Positions 24,724 through 33,971 of a stretch of DNA of 64,000 bases are shown here, piece by piece (within the stretch, counting starts at the first letter, position 1; each line of letters opens with the position of its first letter). Position numbers and translations under genes: made by a program. Origin of the DNA: Pseudoduganella dura (GTDB taxonomy: Bacteria; Pseudomonadota; Gammaproteobacteria; Burkholderiales; Burkholderiaceae_D); contig NZ_WNWM01000002.1 of assembly GCF_009727155.1 (NCBI RefSeq), forward strand, positions 1,550,001 through 1,614,000, read 5' to 3'. Below the pieces are notes generated by a model. That model was not told the origin of the DNA. It saw nothing but the letters and a program-made list of their open reading frames with translations, and did not search any database.

Positions 24724-27522
24724 TCAGTACTTGAACCGCAGGCCGGCGTAGTACTGCGCGCCGTTGGCGTAGAAGCGGGCGGGCTGGTCCTTGTTGTACA
24801 CGTAGTTCTTCAGGATCGGCTCGTTCATGTTCTGGCCGCTGACGGTCAGGACCACGTTCTTCGTGATGTTCCAGTTCAGCGAAGCGGAGAGCTGCCCCAC
24901 CGAATCCTGGTACAGCGGCGTGCCCCGGTCCTGCGCGGCCAGGTACGACGAGCGCCACGCGTAGCCGATGCGCACGTTGAACCGGTCGTTCTCGTAGTAC
25001 GCGCCGACGTTGGCCGTGGTCTTCGATGCGCCCAGCATGTCGCACGGCTCGGACGAGGTGCTCGTCTGCGTGGCCGGGCAGCTGCCGAAGTCCTGCTTCG
25101 AGTCGGACAGCGTGACGTTGCCGTCCACGCCGAAGCCCGCGCCCAGCGGCATCTGCAGCGCCAGCTCCAGCCCCTTCACACTGGCATCCACGTTGATCGG
25201 CGACGTGATCGTGTAGGTGGCGAACGTCGGCTGGCCGGACTGCTGCGAGGCGCGGCTGTCGATGAAGGTGCCGGTGCTGCTGCCGTAGCCCACGTAGTTG
25301 TGCAGGTCCATGTAGAACAGGCCGACGGAGGCCAGCGCGCGCGGCGCGAAGTACCACTGCAGCGTGGCATCGAGGTTGTTCGACAGCGTGGGTTTCAATG
25401 CCGCGTTGCCGCCGTTGCCCGTATGCGTTTCGTCCGTCAGCGACACGGTGCCGCCCAGCGCGCCGAAGTCCGGCCGCGTCATCGTGCGCGAGGCGCCGAA
25501 GCGGGCGACGAGATCGCTCTTCACGTCGAACCGCAGGTTCAGGCTCGGCAGGATTTCCGTGTGGTTGTTCTCGATGCGCGTCTGCTGCACGAAGCCGCCC
25601 CACGGGAACGCCGGCAGGTTCGCGCCCGGCAGCTGGTTCGGCAGGATCTGGTAGCCGTTCGACTCGCCCTCGGTGCGCACCACGCGCACACCCAGGTTGC
25701 CGCTCCAGCCCTCGCCCTCCATCTCGGTCGCCACGTAGGCGGCCTTGGTCTTTTCCTTCAGGTTGAACATGTCCGGGTAGTAGATCCGCTCGGCGCTGCG
25801 GTTCGAGTGCTCGTTGCCCCAGGCCTGCAGGATCGCCGGGTCGAGTTCCCACACGTTGCGCGGGAAGTCGCCGCCCAGGTCGGCCGCGAAGTCGCCCGGA
25901 TAGGTGTTGCCGTTCCAGGCCGGGTTGGTCGACGCCGAGCCGGGCACGGTGTTGGCCCAGTTCGGCCCCTGCGAGATGGCGAAGTTGCTGCGCTCGTGGT
26001 CGGTGCCGCGCAGGCCGAACTTGATTTCCCTGAACGTGTCGTTGTCGAGGCGGAAGGCGGCATCGATCTGGCCGTAGGTCTCTTCGTCCGACGTGGTGGC
26101 CGGGCTGTAGCCGAACACCCAGTCCAGCACAGTGCCGGTGAAGACGGACGTATCGATGCTGGGGAACTTGACGGTGGCCGGCGAGCCCAGGCCGTTCAGC
26201 TGGTAGCTGACGCCCGAGTTGTTGATGTCGCCCTCGTACACGCCCTGCGACGGCGTGGCGCCGGTACCGCGCGTCTTGCCCACCAGGCCGGACAGGGTCA
26301 GCCTGTCGTTGACGCGCCATTTGCCCTGCAGGTCCAGGAACTCGGATTTCGCGTATGCGCCTTCGCGCACGATGTCATCGACGATGCCGTAGCGCAGCGG
26401 GCTGGCCGCGGTGCCCTTGTTGCTGTAGTTGACCGACGTCAGCGTGCCGTTGCGCACCGTGTACGAATCCGGCACCACGTTGCCGCCGATGGCACCGCTG
26501 CCGTTCATGTCGGTCATGTAGTTGCGGTTGTAGTTCGACGCTTCCAGCTTCGAATTGAAGTAGGTGGCTTCCATCGAGAAGTCGCGCGACGGCTTGATCT
26601 GCGCCGCGACCAGGCCGCCCTTGCGGTGGCGTTCCTGCGTGAACAGCGAGGAGCCGATCAGGCGCGGATACCACACGTTGGCCAGGTCCGGCCGGGCCTG
26701 CGCCAGGGCGCTCGTCGGCGCGATCTGCGTGTATTGCAGCAGCTCCTGGCCGTCGCGGCGCAGGCTGCGCTTCTCGGAAAAGCCCTGCACCATCACGCCG
26801 AACGTGTTGGTGGCGTTCTTCCAGTTGATCAGGCCCGAGAATTGCGGGTCGGTCTTTTCGGCCAGCGTGGAGTACACGGCCTGCACCGAACCTTCCAGCG
26901 ACAGCTGTTCCTTGAAGTCGAGCGGGTGGCGGGTGATCACGTCGACCGAGCCGGCGGCGCCGCCTTCGATCATGTCGGCGGTGGGCGCCTTGCGCACGAT
27001 GACCTGGCCGACGATTTCCGAAGGCAGCAGCGAATACGATGTGGTGCGCCCGACCGCGCCGCCCACTTGGTCGAGCACGAACCAGTCGCCGGACGACACC
27101 GCATGGCCGTTGATCGTGGTCTGCGTCAGGGAAGGCGCCGTGCCGCGCAGGCTCACGCGGTCGTTCTCGTCGAAGCCGCCGGAGCCGGCCGCCGAGGAAC
27201 TGATATTCACGCCGGGCAGTCGCTGCAGCGAATCGGCCACGTTCTTGTCCGGCATCTTGCCGACGTCTTCGGCGGTGATGACTTCCACGTTCGCCGCCGC
27301 GTTGCGCTTGACGGCCAGCGATTGCTGCAGCGCGGCGCGGATGCCGGTGACGATCACCGCTTGCGGCTCGTCCTGCGGGCCCGCCGGCTGTGCCGCGGCC
27401 TGTTGTGCCTGGGCCGGTGCGGCGATGCCGAGTACCAGGATCGCGGCGGCAGCCGCCGCGGGCGTCAGGCGATTGATCGCCGGGCGGTGGTTGTGTTGTT
27501 GTGCTGCCTGGATGCGCTTCAT
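24724..27522 (-). CDS. TonB-dependent receptor, probably for chito-oligosaccharides
   Basis: This 932-residue outer-membrane receptor has a signal peptide (to about AQA, residue 39). A TonB-box-like region (AVIVTGIRAALQQSL) and a plug domain follow, with the motifs NVADSLQRLPGV, RVSLRGTAP and GGAAGSVDVITRHPLDF of the Caulobacter/Xanthomonas-type carbohydrate receptor family. A large 22-strand barrel region ends in the aromatic LRFKY. A GGGGGAG site precedes the ATG. Upstream lies a NagQ-type site (27674-27691). With GH18 and nag genes nearby it most likely imports chitin oligomers. The substrate is inferred from context, not from sequence. Confidence 0.9.
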   Translation of the reverse strand: MKRIQAAQQHNHRPAINRLTPAAAAAAILVLGIAAPAQAQQAAAQPAGPQDEPQAVIVTGIRAALQQSLAVKRNAAANVEVITAEDVGKMPDKNVADSLQRLPGVNISSSAAGSGGFDENDRVSLRGTAPSLTQTTINGHAVSSGDWFVLDQVGGAVGRTTSYSLLPSEIVGQVIVRKAPTADMIEGGAAGSVDVITRHPLDFKEQLSLEGSVQAVYSTLAEKTDPQFSGLINWKNATNTFGVMVQGFSEKRSLRRDGQELLQYTQIAPTSALAQARPDLANVWYPRLIGSSLFTQERHRKGGLVAAQIKPSRDFSMEATYFNSKLEASNYNRNYMTDMNGSGAIGGNVVPDSYTVRNGTLTSVNYSNKGTAASPLRYGIVDDIVREGAYAKSEFLDLQGKWRVNDRLTLSGLVGKTRGTGATPSQGVYEGDINNSGVSYQLNGLGSPATVKFPSIDTSVFTGTVLDWVFGYSPATTSDEETYGQIDAAFRLDNDTFREIKFGLRGTDHERSNFAISQGPNWANTVPGSASTNPAWNGNTYPGDFAADLGGDFPRNVWELDPAILQAWGNEHSNRSAERIYYPDMFNLKEKTKAAYVATEMEGEGWSGNLGVRVVRTEGESNGYQILPNQLPGANLPAFPWGGFVQQTRIENNHTEILPSLNLRFDVKSDLVARFGASRTMTRPDFGALGGTVSLTDETHTGNGGNAALKPTLSNNLDATLQWYFAPRALASVGLFYMDLHNYVGYGSSTGTFIDSRASQQSGQPTFATYTITSPINVDASVKGLELALQMPLGAGFGVDGNVTLSDSKQDFGSCPATQTSTSSEPCDMLGASKTTANVGAYYENDRFNVRIGYAWRSSYLAAQDRGTPLYQDSVGQLSASLNWNITKNVVLTVSGQNMNEPILKNYVYNKDQPARFYANGAQYYAGLRFKY

Positions 27523-27673
27523 TTACTCCCCCTTGATGTGAGCCCTGGTAGTTCCCTCGGGCCAGTCCGTTTCCCAGATTCCCGTCCGCCGCGCCGCCGG
27601 TACGCCGCCAGCGGCACGGCTGCGAATCCCTTGCAACTTTCAAAACCAATCGAGCGCCAATATAACCCCATCC

Positions 27674-27691
27674 AATACCACAACACTACCA
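27674..27691. promoter_or_regulatory. NagQ-type operator before the receptor gene
   Basis: AATACCA (27674-27680), CAAC spacer, ACTACCA (27685-27691). On the minus strand this is TGGTAGT-N4-TGGTATT, the same arrangement as at 14221. It would lie just downstream of the proposed receptor transcription start, a position suited to repression. Confidence 0.6.
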
Positions 27692-27811
27692 ATTTCCAGC
27701 TTTTTTTATAATGTTGTATCGGGAATACATACCACTTGTCTTCAAAATGGCAGCAGATAGCGCTAACTGCCCCTAAGACGGGGCGAGGCATCATGCGGAC
27801 CGCTTTATGTA

Positions 27812-27829
27812 TGGTCTTTTTTTGGTATT
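27812..27829. promoter_or_regulatory. NagQ-type operator before the second GntR gene
   Basis: TGGTCTT (27812-27818), TTTT spacer, TGGTATT (27823-27829). Same half site and 4-base spacing as the other boxes, here on the plus strand and 83 bases before the regulator start. Confidence 0.6.
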
Positions 27830-27911
27830 ATCGACGCGGCCATCGAGGCATCAGCCGGCATCCCGCACGGCGTTGCGGCGCGATGGAAATGGACCATTCG
27901 GGGAGAACACG

Positions 27912-28649
27912 TTGACTTCGCTGGCGGAAATCATGCGCGGCATGGGGCAGACCGGTCTGCCGCTGTACCAGCAGTTGCAGCGGGCGCTGCGGGAAGCGAT
28001 CGACAGGCGCGTCTTTGGCCCGGAGGAAGCGCTGCCGGCCGAGCGGCAACTGGCCGCCGGCCTGTGCGTTTCCAGGATCACCGTGCGCAAGGCGATCGAC
28101 GGCCTGGTCGACGAGGGCCTGCTGGTGCGGCGCCCCGGTTCGGGCAATTTCATCAACACCCGCATCGAAAAGAACTTCGCAAAGCTGACCTCGTTTTCGG
28201 AAGACATCCGCGCACGCGGCCGCGTTCCGCGCAGCGTGTGGCTCAAGCGCTCGGAGGGCACCGTGACGCCGGAGGAAGCGCTGCGCCTGCGGCTGTCGCC
28301 GGGCGCGCCGGTCTACCGCTTCAACCGGATCCGCTTTGCCGACGACATGCCGATGTGCCTGGAATATGCGACGATCGCCGCCGGCGCCCTGCCCTCGCTG
28401 GATGTGGTGGACGTGTCGATGTACGAAGCGCTGGAGAAGACCGGCCACCGGCCCGTGCGCGCGTTGCAGCGCCTGTCCGCGCTGCTGCTCAACGCCGAGC
28501 AGGCACAGTTGCTGCAAACGCGCGAGGGCGATGCCGGCCTGGCCGTCGAACGCCTGGGATTCCTGCGCGACGGCCGGGCGGTGGAATTCTGCCGGTCGAT
28601 CTTCCGCGGCGACATGTATGACTTCGTGGCGGAGCTGAACGCACCATAG
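27912..28649 (+). CDS. Second GntR/HutC-family regulator
   Basis: This 245-residue paralogue of the NagQ-like protein has a winged helix with LPAERQLAAGLCVSRITVRKAIDGL and RRPGSGNFI, then a UTRA domain. The TTG at 27912 was chosen because GGGGAG lies 7-8 bases upstream. The longer frame from ATG 27807 would place codons over the operator at 27812, and ATG 27933 lacks a ribosome site. It is divergent from the receptor and probably controls it, itself, or both, in response to a GlcNAc derivative. Whether the two GntR proteins share operators is open. Confidence 0.85.
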   Translation: MTSLAEIMRGMGQTGLPLYQQLQRALREAIDRRVFGPEEALPAERQLAAGLCVSRITVRKAIDGLVDEGLLVRRPGSGNFINTRIEKNFAKLTSFSEDIRARGRVPRSVWLKRSEGTVTPEEALRLRLSPGAPVYRFNRIRFADDMPMCLEYATIAAGALPSLDVVDVSMYEALEKTGHRPVRALQRLSALLLNAEQAQLLQTREGDAGLAVERLGFLRDGRAVEFCRSIFRGDMYDFVAELNAP

Positions 28650-28782
28650 GCGCAGCCGGTATCGCTGCAGGCTTTGCTGCGGGTTTTACTGCCCGCGTCG
28701 CTGCCAGAGGCCGGCATCGGCCTCCGCAGCCCTGCCGCGGAAGGAATTGCCGGCCAGGCGCCTGCCCGGCCGGCCGGCATGC

Positions 28783-31515
28783 CTACTTCGCCTTCGACTC
28801 GTCCCCTGCCACCACCACCACCAGTTTGGCCGGGTCCACGTGCTTGCGGAATGCGGCATTGACCTGCTCCAACGTCAGCGCCTGCAGCTTCTGTTCATGC
28901 TGCTTGCTCCACTCGAACGTGCGGTCCAGGTAAAGGTAGTTGCTCCACGCGCTGGCGACCACGCCGTCGCGGCTGCGGTTCTGCAGGCGCTGCTGCAGCA
29001 GGCCCGACTTGGCGCCCGCCACTTCGGCGGCCGTGAAGCCTTCCTTCAGCGCGCGGGCCAGTTCCTCGCGCACCGCCGCTTCCAGTTTCTTGAGGTTCTG
29101 CGGCGCCGCGATCGCGCTGATCGAGAAGTGCGATGCGCGGTCGATGTCGCCCACCGCCAGGTTCGAACCGCCGCCGTACGACAGCCCGTCCTTCTGGCGG
29201 ATGCGGTCCATCAGCCGCGACTTCAGGCCGCCGTCGCCGAAGATGAAGTTGGCCAGTTCCAGCGCGGGGAAGTCGGGATCGTCGCTGCGCAGGTCGAGGT
29301 TCACGCGTGCCGTGTAGAAGCCGTTTTCCTTGTCCGGCGTATCGATCGCCTTGCGCGTGGCGGCACGTTCCGCGTTCGCATCGAGGATGCGCGCATACGC
29401 AGCCTTGCTGTCCCAGCCGGAGAGCGTCTCGCCGATCGTCCTGCTCACCGCTTCCTTGTCGAAGTCGCCCACGATCGCCATCTCGCCGTGCGAGGCGCCG
29501 TAGAACTCGCGGTAATAAGCCTTCACGTCATCGAGCGTCATCGTCTTCAGGGCGGCCAGCTGCTCGTCGACCGTCATCACGTCGCGCGGATCGCCCTTCG
29601 GCCAGTGATCGAAATATTCCTCGATCGCCTGGCTGGCACGCGCCTGCGGCTCGTTGCGGTTGGCCTCGATGCCGACGATCCACTGCTGGCGCAGCTGCTC
29701 GAATTCGGCCTCGGGGAAAGCCGGCTCCTTCAGCACGTGCGCCATCAGCCGCAGCGCTTCGTCAAGGTGTTCCCGGGTAGTATCGAAGTGATAGACGCTG
29801 CCGCCGCTCATCTTCAGCTTGGACATCGCATCGGCCAGTTGCGCGCGCGTGTACTTGGCCGTGCCGCGGGTGAGCATCTCGCCGGCGACCGCCGAGACCA
29901 TCGACTTGCCGAACTGGTTCTTCTCGTCGCCCCAGTGCAGGCGCAGGTCCACCGCCACCGTCTCGCCGCGGTTCTTCTTCGGCAGCAGCGCCACTTCCAG
30001 CCCGCCGATCTTCCTGATCTCCGTGCGCTTCATGATGTTGTCCTGGCTCGGATCGAAGTTCTCGGACGTGAGCACGCTCTCCTTCGCCTGGTAGTCCTTC
30101 ATCACCTCCTGCACGGTGGGCGCCGGGCCGATCGTGGCGCGCTGCGGCGCGTCTTCCGGCAGGAACAGCCCCACCACGCGGTTGTCGCGTTTCAGGTAGC
30201 GGCCCGCCGCCTCGGCCACCTGCGGCGCGGTGATCTTCGGCAGGCTGTCGCGGCCCTGGAACAGCAGGCGCCAGTCGCCCAGCGCGATCTGCTCGGACAG
30301 CGCAACGCCGACCTGCTGCGGGTCGTTCAGCGCCTTCTCGATGCCGTTGGCGAAGTTGCGCCGGGTGCGCTCCATTTCCTCGGCGGTCGGCGGCGTCTTC
30401 GCGAAACCTTCGACGGCTTCCACCAGCGCGTCGCGCACCGGCTCGACCGGCTGCCCGGCCTTGACGACGGCACCGAACATCTGCAGCCCCGGCGCATAGC
30501 CGGTCTGGCCGAAGCTGAACACCTGCGCCGCCTTGCCCGTTTCCACCAGCAGCTTGTGCAGGCGGCCGTTCGGCGTATCGCCCTGGATGTCGCTCATGAA
30601 CTGCAGCGGGTCGGCATCGGGATGCAGGCCGGCCGGCACCTTGTAGCCCACCAGCACCAGCTGCACGTCGCCCTTGCGGCGCACGGCGAACTGGCGCTCC
30701 CCATCCTGCGCCGGCTCGACCGTCCAGAACGGCGGCAGCTTGCGCTTCGGCTTCGGAATCGCGCCGAACGACTTGCCGATCCATGCCAGGGTCTGCGCGG
30801 GATCGAACTTGCCGGCCACCAGCAGCACCGCGTTGTCCGGCTGGTACCAGGTGCGGTAGAACGCCTGCAGGTTCTCGATCTTCACATTCTCGATGTCGCT
30901 GCGGTTGCCGATGGTCGAGCGGCCGTAGCTGTGCCAGTCGAAGGCCACGCTTTCCATGCGCTTCATCAGCACGCCGAACGGGCTGTTCTCGCCGGACTCG
31001 TATTCGTTGCGCACCACGGTCATCTCGGAGTCGAGATCCTTCTTCGCGATGAACGATTTCGTCATCCGCTCCGCTTCCATGTCCAGCGCCCACTTCAGGT
31101 TGCCGGCGCTGGCCGGGAACACTTCGTAGTAATTGGTGCGGTCCTGCGACGTGGTGCCGTTGAAGTTCATGCCCCGTTCGGCGAACTGCTGCGGGATGTT
31201 GCGGTTCTTCGGCGCCCCCTTGAACATCAGGTGTTCCAGCAGGTGCGCCATGCCCGTCTCGCCATAGTTTTCATGGCGCGAGCCGACCAGGTACGTGACG
31301 TTGACGGTGACCGTGGGTTTCGAGGAATCGGGAAACAGCAGCACCTTCAAGCCGTTCGGCAGGCGGTACTCGGTGATGCCTTCGACGGACGGGCCTTTCA
31401 CCACGCCGGGCGGCAGGGCCTGGCCATGGACCACGGGAGCAACGAACGTGAGGGTAAGGATGAAAAAATTCGAGGACAGCAGTGCTGCGGGAAGGGAGGC
31501 ACGGCGTAGGGTCAT
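28783..31515 (-). CDS. M16-family zinc peptidase (pitrilysin/insulinase type)
   Basis: This 910-residue protein has a signal peptide (to about VHG, residue 31), two M16 half-domains, and the inverted zinc motif HLLEH at residues 91-95 with the downstream glutamate in VVRNEYESGE. The second half lacks the motif, as expected for full-length periplasmic M16 enzymes that form a closed chamber. It cleaves short peptides, and the natural substrate is unknown. The ATG at 31515 gives the signal peptide; an in-frame codon at 31539 is less likely. It is a single gene with intergenic gaps on both sides. Confidence 0.9.
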   Translation of the reverse strand: MTLRRASLPAALLSSNFFILTLTFVAPVVHGQALPPGVVKGPSVEGITEYRLPNGLKVLLFPDSSKPTVTVNVTYLVGSRHENYGETGMAHLLEHLMFKGAPKNRNIPQQFAERGMNFNGTTSQDRTNYYEVFPASAGNLKWALDMEAERMTKSFIAKKDLDSEMTVVRNEYESGENSPFGVLMKRMESVAFDWHSYGRSTIGNRSDIENVKIENLQAFYRTWYQPDNAVLLVAGKFDPAQTLAWIGKSFGAIPKPKRKLPPFWTVEPAQDGERQFAVRRKGDVQLVLVGYKVPAGLHPDADPLQFMSDIQGDTPNGRLHKLLVETGKAAQVFSFGQTGYAPGLQMFGAVVKAGQPVEPVRDALVEAVEGFAKTPPTAEEMERTRRNFANGIEKALNDPQQVGVALSEQIALGDWRLLFQGRDSLPKITAPQVAEAAGRYLKRDNRVVGLFLPEDAPQRATIGPAPTVQEVMKDYQAKESVLTSENFDPSQDNIMKRTEIRKIGGLEVALLPKKNRGETVAVDLRLHWGDEKNQFGKSMVSAVAGEMLTRGTAKYTRAQLADAMSKLKMSGGSVYHFDTTREHLDEALRLMAHVLKEPAFPEAEFEQLRQQWIVGIEANRNEPQARASQAIEEYFDHWPKGDPRDVMTVDEQLAALKTMTLDDVKAYYREFYGASHGEMAIVGDFDKEAVSRTIGETLSGWDSKAAYARILDANAERAATRKAIDTPDKENGFYTARVNLDLRSDDPDFPALELANFIFGDGGLKSRLMDRIRQKDGLSYGGGSNLAVGDIDRASHFSISAIAAPQNLKKLEAAVREELARALKEGFTAAEVAGAKSGLLQQRLQNRSRDGVVASAWSNYLYLDRTFEWSKQHEQKLQALTLEQVNAAFRKHVDPAKLVVVVAGDESKAK

Positions 31516-31585
31516 GTGGTTTCGCGGTCGTGTTGGCAAAACCGTATCCTACGCCGACGATGCCCGGCGTGGAAGTGACCGACGC

Positions 31586-31903
31586 TTAAGGAACCTTCTT
31601 GTCGCCGGAGTCGGGCAGCAGGCAGGCGTCCACCACCTGCAGCTTGTTGTCGGTGGCGAATTGCCGGACGAAGTGATAGGCCATCGGCTCGATGCCCTTC
31701 AGCGCCTCGTCGACGACAACGGCCTTGACGCCTTCGATCATCGTCGGCCGCACCAGCGGCGAGTACTGCAGGTGGGCATTGCGGCCGCCGGTGCCCGCGG
31801 GCCGGAAGCATGACATCACACCGCACAGGCGATCGGCCCAGTCGCTGGGACGGAATTGCTTGCCGTCGGTGGTAAGCCCAAGAATGAAGAACTCGCTGGC
31901 CAT
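31586..31903 (-). CDS. DUF3579 protein
   Basis: This 105-residue protein carries the conserved FRPSDWADRLCGVMS segment and the VDEALKGIEPMAYHFVRQFATDN helix of the DUF3579 family. That family is largely restricted to Betaproteobacteria and has no established function. There is no signal peptide or membrane segment. It lies upstream of the M16 gene in the same direction, 70 bases apart. No strong ribosome site is visible before ATG 31903. Confidence 0.82.
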   Translation of the reverse strand: MASEFFILGLTTDGKQFRPSDWADRLCGVMSCFRPAGTGGRNAHLQYSPLVRPTMIEGVKAVVVDEALKGIEPMAYHFVRQFATDNKLQVVDACLLPDSGDKKVP

Positions 31904-32190
31904 AGGCTGTTATAGGCTGGATGCAGGGTCGTGGAGAAAGCGCTGAGTATTATATCTTATAGAAGACCTGGGCGCCCCGGTACCCGACTGCCGCGGGAGG
32001 GAATGGCAAATAAAGTCCGCTCGCCATCCGCCGTCCCGGGGCCGCCGGCGCGCCGTGCCGGCTGCGCGATTGCAAGGCACGCACGACCAGCATTGTAAGC
32101 GGGTTGGCGCGAATGCGGCTTTCCGCATTGCGCGAATGGCGATCTGCCGGGAATGCGGGTCGGCGGACGCGGGCCGGCAGGCACGGGCCA

Positions 32191-33150
32191 TCAGCCCAGC
32201 GCCATCGCGCCCGACATCAGCAGTAACAGCAGCATCCACAGCAGCAGCGCGCGCCACACGAGGCCCACGGTGCTCTGCAGTGCGCGCACGCTGGGCTCGT
32301 CGCCCGGCAGCGTTTCCACTTCGACGTCGCTGATGTCGACGGTGGCGGCATCGGCCGGCACCATCTTGGCGGCGTTTTCCTGCGGCGTGCCGAGGCGCAC
32401 GCCCATCGCGCCGCCGCCGGCTGCCAGGATGATGCCGATCGCCTCGTCGCGCCAGCGGTGAGCGAAGTTACGCCAGGCGTAGATCGCATCCTCGAAATTG
32501 CCGACGATGGCAAAGGCCACCGCCGTCAGGCGCGCGGGAATCCAGTCGATCCAGTAGAACGCCTTCGCGGCGAACTGGCCGAATGCCTCGTTGCGCATGT
32601 GATCGGGTTCGTTCCAGGCGCGCGCCAGGTATTCGGAGACGCGGTACATCACGGCGGCGGCGGGGCCCAGCGGCAGCAGGAACCAGAAGAACACGCCGAA
32701 CACGTTGCGGTGCGTGGTGATCAAAGCCTTTTCGACGGCGATGCGGGCGATCTCGTTCGTTTCCAGGCCGACGGTATCCTGCCTGGTCCATTCGGCCAGC
32801 AGCGCCCGCGCGGCGGCTTCGTCGCCCGCGTTCAGCGCCAGCTGGATCGACGTGAAATAGTGGCTGTAATGCCGGAAGCCCAGCGTGAGATAGACGATCA
32901 GCACGTTCCAGGCGAATGCGCCCAGGATCAGGTTATAGCGCAGCAGGACCCAGTAGACCAGCGCGGTGGGCACCATCAGCGCCGCCATCATCAGGAACCA
33001 GCCGATGCGGCCATGACTCGCATGCCCGGCGTTGAACCAGGTTTCCATGCGCACCGCGAACAATTTGATGTTGGCGTAGATCGGGTTATCCGCGCGCAGC
33101 GGCTTCATCTGCTCAAGCAGCAGCGCGCAGAGAATCGAAAGAAAGGTCAT
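32191..33150 (-). CDS. CobD/CbiB-like membrane protein
   Basis: This 319-residue membrane protein of the CobD/CbiB family (adenosylcobinamide-phosphate synthase) has the N-terminal LSILCALLLEQMKPLR start typical of a beta-proteobacterial subgroup, several hydrophobic helices, and a central FGVFFWFLLPLGPAAAVMYR segment. No other cobalamin genes are present, so this subgroup may have a different, uncharacterised role. It starts 36 bases after the NudL gene and is likely co-transcribed with it. Confidence 0.78.
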   Translation of the reverse strand: MTFLSILCALLLEQMKPLRADNPIYANIKLFAVRMETWFNAGHASHGRIGWFLMMAALMVPTALVYWVLLRYNLILGAFAWNVLIVYLTLGFRHYSHYFTSIQLALNAGDEAAARALLAEWTRQDTVGLETNEIARIAVEKALITTHRNVFGVFFWFLLPLGPAAAVMYRVSEYLARAWNEPDHMRNEAFGQFAAKAFYWIDWIPARLTAVAFAIVGNFEDAIYAWRNFAHRWRDEAIGIILAAGGGAMGVRLGTPQENAAKMVPADAATVDISDVEVETLPGDEPSVRALQSTVGLVWRALLLWMLLLLLMSGAMALG

Positions 33151-33186
33151 CTAAATCCCTTGGGGTGCAATGTGCGCTACGATAGC

Positions 33187-33858
33187 CTAAGCGCGCAAGA
33201 AATGAAACAGATTGCGCAGCATCCCCGCCGTGGCGCCCCAGATGAAATGGCGTTCGTAAGGCATCGTGTAGAACGACCTTTTCTGCCCCTCCTGCCCGCC
33301 CGGCAGCGCGATCGAACGCACCTCGTGGTGCGCCCCATCCATCAGGAACGCCAGCGGCACTTCGAAGATCTCGGCCACTTCGAACGGGTCGGCCTTCATG
33401 GCGAACGGCGGCTTCACCAGGGCCACCACCGGCGTTACCGCGTAGCCGGTTCCCGTGTGGTAAAGGGGCAGCTTGCCCAGGATCTCGATGTGGCGGCGGT
33501 GCAGGCCGATTTCCTCTTCCGTTTCGCGCAACGCGGTATCGACGGCATCGACATCGTCATGCTCGGCCCGCCCGCCGGGAAAGGCGACCTGCCCGGCATG
33601 GTCGTTCAGGTGCGCGGTGCGCCGCGTCAGCAGCACCGTCAGCCCATGCTCGCGCTGCACAAGCGGCACCAGCACCGACGCCGGCGTGGGTTGCGCCGTG
33701 ACGGATTGCGATTCGTCGACTTTCTCCGGGTCCCAGGCGACCGGCGCTGCGAAGCGTTCGCGCAGCCAGCCGGCGTCGAGGCGGTCGAGCGCGACCGGCG
33801 GTTCGCCGGCATGGGCGTCGATGGGCAACTGGGCGGGATCGAAGAGCGGCTTGGCCAA
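33187..33858 (-). CDS. Nudix hydrolase, CoA pyrophosphatase (NudL-like)
   Basis: This 223-residue protein has the Nudix box running from GGRAEHDD through ALRETEEEIGL, with the preceding NDHAGQVAFPGGR motif that marks the NudL/YeaB subgroup acting on coenzyme A and derivatives. A TTG start at 33858 (AKPLFDPAQLP) is preferred because GGAG lies 6-8 bases before it. The longer frame to 33951 would run through the rplS terminator. It probably forms a two-gene unit with the CobD-like gene. Confidence 0.85.
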   Translation of the reverse strand: MAKPLFDPAQLPIDAHAGEPPVALDRLDAGWLRERFAAPVAWDPEKVDESQSVTAQPTPASVLVPLVQREHGLTVLLTRRTAHLNDHAGQVAFPGGRAEHDDVDAVDTALRETEEEIGLHRRHIEILGKLPLYHTGTGYAVTPVVALVKPPFAMKADPFEVAEIFEVPLAFLMDGAHHEVRSIALPGGQEGQKRSFYTMPYERHFIWGATAGMLRNLFHFLRA

Positions 33859-33917
33859 GGTGGTCTCCAGGATGGTTACGCAGGTAACAATTCCTGCAGG
33901 TATGGGCGCATTGCACG

Positions 33918-33948
33918 AAAAAAAGGGGGCCTGTGAAGGCCCCCTTTT
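33918..33948 (-). terminator. Intrinsic terminator of the rpsP-rplS operon
   Basis: On the minus strand an 8-base-pair stem AGGCCCCC-type with a 4-base loop is followed by seven T residues (A7 at 33918-33924). It lies 23 bases after rplS. Confidence 0.92.
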
Positions 33949-33971
33949 CAAGTACCGACGAAGACCGTCGA

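Larger units (their letters stand above)
27523..27911. other. 389-bp divergent regulatory region
   Basis: There is no gene here. The region separates the TonB-dependent receptor (minus) and the second GntR regulator (plus). It is markedly AT-richer than its surroundings and contains a TATAAA hexamer on the minus strand (27710-27705) that could serve the receptor, plus the two NagQ-type sites listed separately. Confidence 0.7.

Noticed and set aside
23746..27711. Open frame of 1321 codons on the plus strand across the cupin and receptor region
   Set aside because: It is antisense to the clearly recognised cupin-like and TonB-dependent receptor genes and its translation is Arg/His-rich low-complexity, typical of a GC-rich shadow frame.
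27807..27911. ATG 27807 as start of the second GntR regulator
   Set aside because: It would place coding sequence over the operator at 27812-27829 and has no ribosome site; TTG 27912 has GGGGAG at proper distance and fits the family N-terminus.
28747..31509. Open frame of 920 codons opposite the M16 peptidase
   Set aside because: Antisense to a gene with an intact zinc motif and signal peptide; composition of a shadow frame.
32191..33150. Cobalamin biosynthesis locus
   Set aside because: Only the CobD-like gene is present, next to NudL; no other cob genes or cobalamin leader is visible.
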